Shown piece after piece: positions 34,795 to 43,555 of a stretch of 64,000 nucleotides of DNA (its first letter is position 1; every line of letters begins with the position of its first letter). A model generated the notes under the pieces. That model was not told the origin of the DNA, did no database searches, and was given only the letters and a program-made list of their open reading frames with translations. The translations under genes and the position numbers were made by a program. Source of the stretch: Oleispirillum sp963668495 (GTDB taxonomy: Bacteria > Pseudomonadota > Alphaproteobacteria > Rhodospirillales > Rhodospirillaceae); NCBI GenBank assembly GCA_963668495.1, contig OY764545.1:248001-312000 (forward strand), written 5' to 3'.

Positions 34795-35553
34795 TTAATG
34801 CCCTAATATCTGGCTCAAGAATAGCTTGGTTCGTTCATTTTGTGGATTGTTAAAGAATTCTTCCGGGTTGTTCTGTTCCACAATTTGCCCCGCATCCATG
34901 AAAATCACCCGATCAGCGACCTTTCTGGCAAAGCCCATTTCGTGGGTAACACACAACATGGTCATGCCTTCTTCTGCCAATTCGACCATGACATCCAAAA
35001 CTTCCTTGATCATTTCCGGGTCAAGGGCTGATGTCGGTTCATCAAACAGCATGACACGTGGATTCATGCACAGGCTGCGGGCAATGGCGACCCGTTGCTG
35101 TTGTCCGCCGGACAGTTGCCCCGGATACTTTTTCGCCTGTTCCGGGATTTTCACCCGCTCCAGATACTTCATTGCGGAGGCTTCCGCTTCTGCGCGCGGA
35201 ATTTTGCGCACCCACATGGGCGCAAGGCAGCAATTCTCCAAAACCGTTAAATGGGGAAACAGGTTGAAATGTTGAAACACCATGCCAACTTCACGCCGCA
35301 CATGTTCAATTTTTTTCAGGTCCTGATTGAGCTCAACCCCATCAACAATGATGTCGCCGCTTTGATGTTCTTCAAGTCGATTGATGCAACGGATCATCGT
35401 GGATTTACCGGACCCCGAAGGCCCGCAAATCACAATCCGTTCGCCCCGCCGGACACTTAAATCAATGTCCTTCAGCACATGAAATGTGCCGTACCATTTA
35501 TTCATGCCACGAATATCAATAACGATATCGGATTGCTCGGCTGTTTGTGTCAT
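34795..35553 (-). CDS. aapP: General L-amino acid ABC transporter ATPase
   Basis: A 252-residue polar-amino-acid ATPase with Walker A GPSGSGKST, signature LSGGQQQRVAIARSL and Walker B VMLFDEPTSALDPEM. It powers the AapQM permeases and is the last gene of aapJQMP. It lies 52 bases after aapM. Confidence 0.95.
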   Translation of the reverse strand: MTQTAEQSDIVIDIRGMNKWYGTFHVLKDIDLSVRRGERIVICGPSGSGKSTMIRCINRLEEHQSGDIIVDGVELNQDLKKIEHVRREVGMVFQHFNLFPHLTVLENCCLAPMWVRKIPRAEAEASAMKYLERVKIPEQAKKYPGQLSGGQQQRVAIARSLCMNPRVMLFDEPTSALDPEMIKEVLDVMVELAEEGMTMLCVTHEMGFARKVADRVIFMDAGQIVEQNNPEEFFNNPQNERTKLFLSQILGH

Positions 35554-35605
35554 TGCCTACTCTCCACACAGGAACATTGGCGCACCGGGGCGCAGCCAAT
35601 TGTTC

Positions 35606-36730
35606 TTAATTTCGTTTGTGTCCACGGTGCAACTTGCGTTCAAGGCCTTGGCTATAGCGACTCATACCAAAGCAAAAGACCCAGAACACAGCAGCCGCAA
35701 AAATGTATCCTTCAGCCGCGACATCCGGCCACTTTGGATCAACAATGGTGGCGTGAACCGTTGCCAGCACGTCAAACAGGCCAATAATCATGACCAAAGT
35801 CGTGTCCTTAAACAGGGCGATAAATGTGTTCACGATACCGGGGATAACCAACTTCAACGCCTGCGGCATGACAATCAGCCCCATAGTACGCCAATAGCCC
35901 AAGCCTAATGCTGCGGCGGCTTCGGATTGCCCACGCGGGATTGCCTGTAATCCACCACGGACGACCTCAGCCATGTACGCGGATTCAAACATGATAATGC
36001 CGATGGTCGCCCGCAAAACTTTATCGAATTGGATGCCTTCGGGCAGGAATAACGGCAACATCACTGACGCCATAAACAGCACGGAAATCAACGGCACGCC
36101 GCGCCAAATTTCAATAAACACGATGCTGAGGGTGCGAACCACGACCATTTCCGACCGACGACCCAAGGCCAGAATAATCCCGAACGGCAACGCTGCCACA
36201 ATGCCAACAATGGACAACAGCAACGTCAACGTCAGACCACTCCATTGGTACGATGGCACCACCACAAGACCAAAGACTCCCCCATGCATAAAAATCAGCA
36301 CCCAGATCGGCACAAATATTATGGAAGCGGGAATAATCCATTTCTTGCCCGGGACCGCGGGGATAACCAGTGACGCAACCACTGCTGCAACGGCGGCAAA
36401 TGCCATGTTAACGCGCCAGACTTCCGCCTCTGGGTAAAACCCATAAACAAAAAACCGTAAGCGTTCGCCGACGAACAGCCAGCACGCGCCTTCGCTTTGG
36501 TAACAGACATCAACACTGTCGCCGGAAAAAATCCCACGTATCACGGCCCAGTCAATCAGCGGCACGACCGACCACAAGATCAGCACCGCGAACACCACGG
36601 TCATCAGGGAATTGAGTGGCGTCGAAAACAGATTCCGACGCAGCCACGCCACCGGGCCAATGGTCCCAGACGGTGGTGGCAGATCAGGTTTCAGTGTGAA
36701 GGTTTGATTATTGTATCCGGTATTTGTCAT
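35606..36730 (-). CDS. aapM: General L-amino acid ABC transporter permease AapM
   Basis: A 374-residue permease of the HisMQ class, enlarged by an N-terminal region with extra membrane spans as usual for AapM/BztC. The EAA loop reads QSEAAAALGLGYWRTMGLIVMP. Three bases separate it from aapQ. Confidence 0.94.
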   Translation of the reverse strand: MTNTGYNNQTFTLKPDLPPPSGTIGPVAWLRRNLFSTPLNSLMTVVFAVLILWSVVPLIDWAVIRGIFSGDSVDVCYQSEGACWLFVGERLRFFVYGFYPEAEVWRVNMAFAAVAAVVASLVIPAVPGKKWIIPASIIFVPIWVLIFMHGGVFGLVVVPSYQWSGLTLTLLLSIVGIVAALPFGIILALGRRSEMVVVRTLSIVFIEIWRGVPLISVLFMASVMLPLFLPEGIQFDKVLRATIGIIMFESAYMAEVVRGGLQAIPRGQSEAAAALGLGYWRTMGLIVMPQALKLVIPGIVNTFIALFKDTTLVMIIGLFDVLATVHATIVDPKWPDVAAEGYIFAAAVFWVFCFGMSRYSQGLERKLHRGHKRN

Positions 36731-36733
36731 GGC

Positions 36734-37909
36734 CTAACGCTCCCGCAGCGCTACGCGCCGATTGTATGCGTTCATAACAAAGGAAATCGTGATGCTGAGT
36801 GTCAGATACACCGCCATGGTCATGGCGACCACTTCCACCGCCTGACCGGTTTGATTCAGGGTTGTTCCCATAAACACATTGACCAAATCCGGGTAACCAA
36901 TGGCTGTTGCCAATGAAGAGTTCTTCGTCAGGTTCAAATACTGACTGGTCAAAGGCGGAATGATCACCCGTAATGCCTGAGGCAAAACCACCAATCGGGT
37001 AATCAGTCTGGGTTTAAGCCCTAATGCGGCGGCAGCCTCCGTTTGTCCATGGCTGACGGCCTGAATCCCGGACCGCACAATTTCGGCGATAAAGCTGCCC
37101 GTATAAATGGTCAGCGCGAACCAAAGTGCCACCAACTCCGGCAACAGCACTCCACCGCCGACGAAATTAAAACCACGCAGCTCCGGCACACTCCAAGACA
37201 ATGGCGAGCCAAGGACAAAGAACAATGCCAGAGGGGCCGCCACAACCATCAACGCCACATATCGCCAGTAAGGAGAGTCTTGTCCGGTCTCTTCGCGTTG
37301 TTTGTTGATCTTTTGCGCTAACTTCCAAGACCCGATCACCCCGGCAGCGAACACAAACACAACCGCCCACATTCCCGTGCCAAATACAGGGGCCGGCGCA
37401 AACAAGCCACGCTTGGATAAGAAAATAAGATCAAATAGAGAGTGACTCTGCCGCGGCGATGGCAATGCACCCAACACTGCGGAATACCAAAAGAAAATTT
37501 GCAACAGCAGCGGGATATTGCGGAAAATCTCGATATAGATTTCACAAATTCTGGCGACCAGCCAGTTGCTGGACAAGCGCCCGATCCCGACAAGAAAGCC
37601 AATGACCGTCGCCGTCACGATCCCCATGAAGGACACCAATACCGTATTCAATAGCCCGACGAAGAATGTTCGACCATAGCTATAGGTTTCATCATACGGA
37701 ATCAGGGAAAACAGGATGCCAAACCCGGCGGACTGATCCAGAAAGCTGAAGCCAGTCTGGATACTGCGGCGTTCCATATTCTCAAGGGTATTTTGGACCA
37801 AGGTCACGCCCAACCACAGGACGGCTGCAAAGACCACGACCTGAAAAAATAGGGCTCTGACTTTTGGATCGTTCCAGGGTTTGATCCGGGCTGGTTGCAT
37901 GGGTTGCAT
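36734..37909 (-). CDS. aapQ: General L-amino acid ABC transporter permease AapQ
   Basis: A 391-residue permease with the long N-terminal half and internal hydrophilic loop typical of AapQ/BztB. NIPLLLQIFFWY and the EAA loop QTEAAAALGLKPRLITRLVVLP are diagnostic. It forms the heterodimeric channel with AapM for broad L-amino acid uptake. Confidence 0.95.
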   Translation of the reverse strand: MQPMQPARIKPWNDPKVRALFFQVVVFAAVLWLGVTLVQNTLENMERRSIQTGFSFLDQSAGFGILFSLIPYDETYSYGRTFFVGLLNTVLVSFMGIVTATVIGFLVGIGRLSSNWLVARICEIYIEIFRNIPLLLQIFFWYSAVLGALPSPRQSHSLFDLIFLSKRGLFAPAPVFGTGMWAVVFVFAAGVIGSWKLAQKINKQREETGQDSPYWRYVALMVVAAPLALFFVLGSPLSWSVPELRGFNFVGGGVLLPELVALWFALTIYTGSFIAEIVRSGIQAVSHGQTEAAAALGLKPRLITRLVVLPQALRVIIPPLTSQYLNLTKNSSLATAIGYPDLVNVFMGTTLNQTGQAVEVVAMTMAVYLTLSITISFVMNAYNRRVALRER

Positions 37910-37942
37910 GGATATCCCTCTGCCTTGAAGTAACCACAGCCA

Positions 37943-37973
37943 CCATTGGCCCCAAAACCATCAGGGCCAATGG
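37943..37973 (-). terminator. Intercistronic hairpin between aapJ and aapQ
   Basis: CCATTGGCCC and GGGCCAATGG form a perfect 10-bp stem with an 11-base loop, 25 bases after the aapJ stop. No T-run follows on the minus strand. Such hairpins after binding-protein genes usually stabilise the upstream message, raising binding protein over permease. Confidence 0.65.
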
Positions 37974-37997
37974 CATTTATGTTCACATACAAAGGGG

Positions 37998-39029
37998 TTA
38001 ACGGATTGGCGGCACGTACAGGATGCCTCCGTCATTCCACAAGGCATTCAGACCACGGGAGATTTGCAGCGGACTATCCATCCCCACATTGCGTTCAAAG
38101 GATTCACCATAGTTGCCGACCGATTTTACGATATGCACGGCAAAATCATCCGCCACACCCATTTTGGAGCCCATATCGGTTCCGACGCCCAAAATCCGTT
38201 GGATATTTTGTTTTGGGGATTTCAGCATGTCATCGATGTTTTTGCTGGTGATGCCTTCTTCCTCTGCCGCGATCCATGCGAACAAAGTCCAGCGCGCAAT
38301 ATTGAACCACGCATCATCCCCCTGCCGTACGACCGGGCCAAGCGGTTCTTTTGAAATCACTTCCGGCAGCACGACAGCAATTCCCGGATCATTTAATTTG
38401 GACCGCAGAGCGTAAAGCTGTGATTGGTCTGAGGTCAAAACATCACACCGATCAGATTTAAACCCGGCTAAGGTCTGGTCAGCCGTATCCACGACCACCG
38501 GTTCATATTTCATGCCGTGGGCGCGGAAATAATCCGCAAGGTTCAATTCCGTGGTTGTTCCCGACAGCACACAGACCGAGGCTCCGTCCAACTCTTTGGC
38601 ACTTTTCACACCAAGCTTCTTTTTCACCAAGAAGCCCTGACCATCGTAATAGGATGTTCCGATGAAATTCAGGCCAAGGGTCGCATCGCGGCTCATTGTC
38701 CACGTGGTATTACGCGCCAGCACATCAATTTCACCAGTTTGAAGGGCGGTGAGACGTTCCTTCGCCGTCAATGGAACATATTTCACTTTGGCAGCATCAC
38801 CGAGAGTAACCGCGGCCAGTGCCTTACAATAATCCACGTCCAACCCGGACCATTGCCCTTTTTCATCTGGGGCAGAAAAACCGGGCAGACCGGAATTGAC
38901 ACCACAGACCAACTGACCACGTTTCTTGACCGTATCAAGAGTGGATGCTTCGGCAGAAGCATTGACAGCGGTCACAGCGGTCACAGCCGTCACAAGACCA
39001 ATCCCAAGGACCAAATGACTTACCTTCAT
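37998..39029 (-). CDS. aapJ: General L-amino acid-binding periplasmic protein AapJ
   Basis: A 343-residue family 3 solute-binding protein. The signal peptide begins MKVSHLVLGIGLVTAVTAV and ends at NASAEA, with an in-phase VTA repeat from a short GTGAC-type DNA repeat. TLDTVKKRGQLVCGVN starts the mature domain, and WSGLDVDYCKALAAV is typical. ATG 39029 has GGAG eight bases upstream. The frame extending to 39224 is rejected because it precedes the signal peptide. Confidence 0.94.
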   Translation of the reverse strand: MKVSHLVLGIGLVTAVTAVTAVNASAEASTLDTVKKRGQLVCGVNSGLPGFSAPDEKGQWSGLDVDYCKALAAVTLGDAAKVKYVPLTAKERLTALQTGEIDVLARNTTWTMSRDATLGLNFIGTSYYDGQGFLVKKKLGVKSAKELDGASVCVLSGTTTELNLADYFRAHGMKYEPVVVDTADQTLAGFKSDRCDVLTSDQSQLYALRSKLNDPGIAVVLPEVISKEPLGPVVRQGDDAWFNIARWTLFAWIAAEEEGITSKNIDDMLKSPKQNIQRILGVGTDMGSKMGVADDFAVHIVKSVGNYGESFERNVGMDSPLQISRGLNALWNDGGILYVPPIR

Positions 39030-39173
39030 AGTCTGCTCTCCATAACTGGTTGATATGTCGACGCACACGTAAACCCGGAAAACCGATGGAATACCTGCCC
39101 CGGACAACGGGAACGTCACGCTTGGCACTACGCAACTCTCTTGCAAGCTCTTTTGCAAAGGGCAGGCCAAAAC

Positions 39174-39206
39174 GCAAAAAACCTGCCAACACAGATGTGG
39201 CAGGGC
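39174..39206 (-). terminator. Terminator of the metallophosphoesterase gene
   Basis: On the minus strand CCTGCCA and TGGCAGG pair around a nine-base loop and are followed by TTTTTT. It lies about 70 bases beyond the phosphoesterase stop and ahead of aapJ. Confidence 0.8.
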
Positions 39207-39277
39207 TTTTGGCTTTGGGGTCAATCGCCCGTCTCAGAGACATGGGCATGAAGATGCTAATAAAAAGAGCAATTCGC

Positions 39278-40132
39278 CTATTCTGCGATCATTTGTTCAA
39301 CAACAGTATTCCTGCATGCATATTGCCAATCTTCTGTGTGACCATCCAAGAACAGCAAATCGGCAGACATGCTGTTGTCTTGTGCAATATCATACACTGC
39401 AAATCCCGGCGGTGATTTTACCACCAACGTTATTTCATCACCCTCACAGCGCGGCGCAAAATCTACCGGGTTCATCACAGACGGGGCGGCAAACACGGGA
39501 ACGCCATACCATTCCCCGCGCATTGGACGATGCAAATGCCCGCACAGCACGGCGAGAACCTGAGGGTGTTTTTGCAGTAAAACACCAAATTCATCTCGTC
39601 CCTGTTCCGGCTTCATCTCGTCAAGCCAGCCGATGCCGGTATCGAATGGCGGATGATGCATAAAGATAACCGTCGGCGTGGCTGTATCCTTGGACAATAT
39701 CTGTTCCAGAAATGCCAATTGTGTTTCGGTGAATGCGGACTTTCGCGGATCATTGACTGCCGTATCCACAGCAATGCATCGCACCCCGGCATGGTCCTTC
39801 ACACCAACCAAGCCTGAGGCCGCCACCTTTTGCGGATCTCGACCAAGGGCCAAGGCCAGCGTCTTTCGGCAATCATGGTTACCATTGGCAATACGGTAGG
39901 GTGTGTTCAAACCGTCCAATATGGCAACCGCACGCCTTGCCGCATCTTGATCGCCGTTATGGGTAATATCACCTGTCACAAGAACAACATCAGGCTGCGG
40001 GTCAAGTTGGTTAACCGCCGCGACAACACGTTCTGCTGCGCCCGCCGTATCGACAAGGTCATAAATTTTCTCTCCACCCTTTGCCAAATGCAGATCAGTT
40101 ATGTGGGCGATGCGACATCGTAACGGACGCAT
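39278..40132 (-). CDS. Class III metallophosphodiesterase (CpdA/GpdQ-like)
   Basis: A 284-residue calcineurin-like phosphoesterase. The motifs in order are HITDLHL (residues 9-15), VTGDITHNGD, NGNHDCR, FMHHPPFD and LCGHLHRP. This set matches the class III cyclic-nucleotide/glycerophosphodiester phosphodiesterases such as CpdA and GpdQ. The substrate (cAMP or a phosphodiester) is not determined. I use ATG 40132. The frame can extend to a TTG at 40165. Confidence 0.88.
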   Translation of the reverse strand: MRPLRCRIAHITDLHLAKGGEKIYDLVDTAGAAERVVAAVNQLDPQPDVVLVTGDITHNGDQDAARRAVAILDGLNTPYRIANGNHDCRKTLALALGRDPQKVAASGLVGVKDHAGVRCIAVDTAVNDPRKSAFTETQLAFLEQILSKDTATPTVIFMHHPPFDTGIGWLDEMKPEQGRDEFGVLLQKHPQVLAVLCGHLHRPMRGEWYGVPVFAAPSVMNPVDFAPRCEGDEITLVVKSPPGFAVYDIAQDNSMSADLLFLDGHTEDWQYACRNTVVEQMIAE

Positions 40133-40249
40133 AAATCTGGACCTTTCCAGTTTGCGGGAACTCAAGAATGGGGTTTACTCTATGTCGAGGCGTGCCTATA
40201 TGGCAAGCCATGCGGAACAGTCTGCAAATGCGGGGTTGGGCGGGTCCTT

Positions 40250-41194
40250 ATGATCTCAGTTAAAAATGTTATCCATCAGTACACAAGCCGCTCCAAAGGC
40301 TTAAACCCAATCGCCCTGAACAACCTGTCGTTTACCGTCCCCACCGGAAGCTTTTGCGTTATCTTGGGTCCCAACGGCAGCGGAAAATCAACGTTGTTTC
40401 AACTGCTATCCGGCATGCAAAAGCCAAGTTCAGGGCACATTGCCATTGCTGGTGATACTTGTACCTCTGCTCAGGCGCGGCGCAATTTGGGCATTGTTTT
40501 TCAGTCTCCCGCCCTTGATACAATTTTGACCGTTCGCGAGAATCTGACATTCTTTGGCAAGCTGCACGGCATCACCGGACGGTCCCTGCAAGATCGCATC
40601 CGCAAGGTCATGGCATGGACACAAATTGAAGATCGCCTTGATACGCCGGTCGGTCATCTCTCCGGCGGGCAACAGCGTCAGGCCGAACTGGCGAAGTGCC
40701 TGATCCCTTCTCCGTCCACGTTGTTACTGGATGAGCCGACGACCGGATTGGACCCAAATGGGCGACAAGCCTTTCAGGATGTCATTTTGCATTTACGAGA
40801 CCATGAAGGACTGACAATCCTGATGACCACGCACATTTTCACCGAGGCCGATGCCGCCGATATGGTGGTTATCATGGACAAGGGCCAAAAAATTGCGGAA
40901 GGCACGCCCCGTGCCCTATGTGACAGCATGGGAACGGAAATGATCACGATCCAAACAAAATCGCTTACACCCGAAGCCATCCACACACTCGCTAACCAAT
41001 TACATTCCAGTGGCCTTGTTACCGCGCAAGCGACGCCACAGGACGTGCGTCTTAAAGACTTGCATCGTGGCGAAGCTGCGGCAATCGTCAGCCAAATCAT
41101 GGCCCACCATGGCGATACCATTGCAGCCATCGCCATCAAACAACCGACCTTGGACGATGTTTTTCTGTCCTTGACCGCACAGGGGGCCGCATGA
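40250..41194 (+). CDS. ABC-2 type exporter ATPase
   Basis: A 314-residue ATPase with Walker A LGPNGSGKST, signature LSGGQQRQAELAKCL (QAE in place of the usual RVE/LSL) and Walker B LLLDEPTTGLDP. The C-terminal 90 residues follow the DrrA/NodI pattern and end QPTLDDVFLSLT. It works with the permease that overlaps its stop by four bases (ATGA). Exported substrate unknown. Confidence 0.92.
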   Translation: MISVKNVIHQYTSRSKGLNPIALNNLSFTVPTGSFCVILGPNGSGKSTLFQLLSGMQKPSSGHIAIAGDTCTSAQARRNLGIVFQSPALDTILTVRENLTFFGKLHGITGRSLQDRIRKVMAWTQIEDRLDTPVGHLSGGQQRQAELAKCLIPSPSTLLLDEPTTGLDPNGRQAFQDVILHLRDHEGLTILMTTHIFTEADAADMVVIMDKGQKIAEGTPRALCDSMGTEMITIQTKSLTPEAIHTLANQLHSSGLVTAQATPQDVRLKDLHRGEAAAIVSQIMAHHGDTIAAIAIKQPTLDDVFLSLTAQGAA

Positions 41195-41976
41195 GTTTTC
41201 TGTCCCCAATTTCCGCACTAATCCAGCGGGAGATCACCCGCTATATCCGACAAAAATCCCGGATTATCGGCGGCTTTGCGCAACCTATTCTGATTTGGCT
41301 GTTTTTGGGGTCGGGCTTTTCCGCATCGTTTCAGACCTCCGGCCCGGCAGCATCCTACGGCGAATATATTTTCCCCGGAATCCTGCTGTTGCTGTTGCTG
41401 TTTTCCAGCGTATTTTCCGCCATGACATTGATCGAAGATCGTGACCATGGCTTTTTACAAGGGGTATTGGCATCACCTGTCCCCCGCTCTGCTATCGTCC
41501 TTGGCAAAGTTGGCGGTGGTGCCATTCTCGCCGTTATGCAAAGTCTGGTTCTGCTGGCTTTGGCATATTTCACGCACATGCCATTTACCATCGACGGAAT
41601 GGTGGCGGCCTTGCCCGTGATTATTCTTGCGGCTATCGGTTTTGCCGCAACCGGATTTGCCGTGGCATGGTCCATGAAATCCACGTCTGGCTTTCATGCC
41701 GTCATGATGATTGTGCTGATGCCCGCATGGATGCTATCGGGTGCGTTGTTCCCGGTGGAAGGGGTGCCACCATGGCTGTCAGCGACCATGACTTTCAACC
41801 CGCTGAGCCATGCTCATACTCTGTTGTCTCAGGCTCTTTGGCTTGGTGCGACCCCTGACCAATCCCCCATACCCGTCAACTCTCTTGCAGTTTTTGCGGG
41901 TTGGATTGTTCTGTCCTTGTGGGTCTCGTTACTGCGCGCCAAATACGTTAAAAGCGGTCGAAAAATCTCGAAATAA
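41191..41976 (+). CDS. ABC-2 type exporter permease
   Basis: A 261-residue permease with six spans and an N-terminal amphipathic segment (ALIQREITRYIRQKSR). The block YIFPGILLLLLLFSSVFSAM and the LIEDRDHGFLQGVLASPVPR loop are typical of the NodJ/DrrB/YadH group. Forms an exporter with the preceding ATPase. Confidence 0.92.
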   Translation: MSFLSPISALIQREITRYIRQKSRIIGGFAQPILIWLFLGSGFSASFQTSGPAASYGEYIFPGILLLLLLFSSVFSAMTLIEDRDHGFLQGVLASPVPRSAIVLGKVGGGAILAVMQSLVLLALAYFTHMPFTIDGMVAALPVIILAAIGFAATGFAVAWSMKSTSGFHAVMMIVLMPAWMLSGALFPVEGVPPWLSATMTFNPLSHAHTLLSQALWLGATPDQSPIPVNSLAVFAGWIVLSLWVSLLRAKYVKSGRKISK

Positions 41977-42083
41977 GACTAGGGTCAGGCCCTGGCATTA
42001 ACAATTCACACCTATTCAATGGTGATTTGGTGGTATACTTCCGCCGGTTACTCCATGGCTGAAACAACTGTTGGAGACTATAG

Positions 42084-42611
42084 ATGCCGCTCTCAGGATC
42101 GGACACCCCATTGGAAATCCACACAGAACACTGCGACATCCCTGCTGATGGCCGGGTGTTTTTGGTGGTGATTGATGACACCGAAGAACTGAAACCGGCG
42201 TTGGAATATGCCTGCCGCAGGGCCAAAACATCCAACGGTCGCGTCTCACTCTTGTACGTTATTCCACCCGTTGAATTCGAACACTTTCAGTTCGTCGGCG
42301 ACGCCATGCGCGAGGACAACCGCAACGAAGCCGAAGCACTTTTGCACAAATATGCCGATCAGGTTTTTCAAATTTCCGGAAAAATGCCTGTAATCAATGT
42401 CCGCGAAGGTGACCGCCGGGAAGCGTTGCTTAAATTTTTGGAAGAAGAAATCGTACACGTTCTTGTTCTTGGTGCCGCTGCCGATAAATCGGGGCCGGGC
42501 CCGCTGATATCATCCCTGATGAGCAAAGACATCAGCCGCCTGAATGTGCCGTTAGCCATCATTCCCGGCAACTTAACCCTTGAGCAGATTAAGGCTGTTA
42601 CCGAACATTAA
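42084..42611 (+). CDS. Universal stress protein (UspA family)
   Basis: A 175-residue single-domain USP. After a 25-residue leader, FLVVIDDTEELKPALEYACR starts the fold, SLLYVIPP follows, and VLVLGAAADKSGPGPL is the nucleotide-loop region, though the classical G-2x-G-9x-G(S/T) ATP motif is imperfect. Role in stress endurance is known only at family level. GGAG lies eight bases before ATG 42084. The FAH hydrolase starts 30 bases later. Confidence 0.86.
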   Translation: MPLSGSDTPLEIHTEHCDIPADGRVFLVVIDDTEELKPALEYACRRAKTSNGRVSLLYVIPPVEFEHFQFVGDAMREDNRNEAEALLHKYADQVFQISGKMPVINVREGDRREALLKFLEEEIVHVLVLGAAADKSGPGPLISSLMSKDISRLNVPLAIIPGNLTLEQIKAVTEH

Positions 42612-42641
42612 TCAGACCGTAGGCAGAGGAGACTCAAGACT

Positions 42642-43475
42642 ATGCGACTGCTGAGATTTGGCCCGCAAGGCCATGAAAAGCCCGGCATGCTGGATGCCGA
42701 TGGTACGATCCGTGACCTCTCCGCCCATATTCACGACATCACCCCGGAAACGTTACTACCCGAGTGCCTCAAGTCGCTGAGCACACTTGACCCGTCAACC
42801 TTACCCATTGTCGAGGCTCCGCGCCGGATCGGTGCCCCCATCGCCAGTGTCCCCAATATCATCGGTATCGGCCTTAACTATGCCGACCATGCCCGCGAGA
42901 CCAAAGGCGAGCCACCGCCGGAACCGATCCTGTTTTTCAAACATACTGGCAGCCTTTGCGGCCCCAATGATGACATTATATTCCCACCCAACGGCCGCCG
43001 TCTGGATTGGGAGGCCGAGCTTGCCGTCGTCATCGGCAGTCCAGCCCACCGCATCACCGAAGACGAAGCCATGGACCACGTGGCAGGATATATGATCTGC
43101 AACGACGTATCCGAACGGGATGCCCAATTCAAACGACAGGGGCAATGGGCCAAAGGCAAATCTGCGCCAACGTTTTGCCCGGTGGGACCGTATCTGGCGA
43201 CGCGGGATGAAGTTCCCGATCCCCAAGATCTGTCCATCAATCTCACGGTCAACACAGAGCCCATGCAGGTCAGCTCCACACAGGAAATGATTTTCTCGGT
43301 CAAGTATCTTGTGGCTTACCTCAGCCAATTCCTGCGCCTGATGCCCGGTGATATTATCGCCACAGGAACTCCGGCCGGGGTGGGATTGGGCCGCAAGCTT
43401 TTCCTGAAGCCCGGCGATGTGATTGAAACCACAATCACCGGATTGGGCCAGCAAACCAACACCGTGACGGAATAA
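42642..43475 (+). CDS. Fumarylacetoacetate hydrolase (FAH) family protein
   Basis: A 277-residue FAH-superfamily hydrolase. The core begins IGIGLNYADHARETKGEPP, and the metal ligands are in RLDWEAELAVVIG (Glu-x-Glu) and CNDVSERDAQ (Asp). It resembles the ureidoglycolate lyase/2,4-diketo-3-deoxy-L-fuconate hydrolase/acylpyruvase branch. The exact substrate is undetermined. It is likely co-transcribed with the USP gene and ends at a shared terminator. Confidence 0.9.
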   Translation: MRLLRFGPQGHEKPGMLDADGTIRDLSAHIHDITPETLLPECLKSLSTLDPSTLPIVEAPRRIGAPIASVPNIIGIGLNYADHARETKGEPPPEPILFFKHTGSLCGPNDDIIFPPNGRRLDWEAELAVVIGSPAHRITEDEAMDHVAGYMICNDVSERDAQFKRQGQWAKGKSAPTFCPVGPYLATRDEVPDPQDLSINLTVNTEPMQVSSTQEMIFSVKYLVAYLSQFLRLMPGDIIATGTPAGVGLGRKLFLKPGDVIETTITGLGQQTNTVTE

Positions 43476-43498
43476 TCTTTTCCACAACCCTGCCACAT

Positions 43499-43536
43499 AA
43501 AGAACCGGCTCCTTATATGAGGAGCCGGTTCTTTTA
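43499..43536. terminator. Bidirectional terminator between the FAH gene and parE
   Basis: AAGAACCGGCTCC and GGAGCCGGTTCTT form a perfect stem around an eight-base loop, flanked by T-rich sequence on the plus strand and A-rich on its other side. It serves both convergent genes. Confidence 0.92.
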
Positions 43537-43555
43537 TGGCTTTTGACGTACGGAA

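Noticed and set aside
38940..38995. Short tandem repeat (CACAGCGGT-like units) in aapJ
   Set aside because: It is an in-frame repeat giving VTAVTAVTAV inside the signal peptide, with no sign of a mobile or regulatory element.
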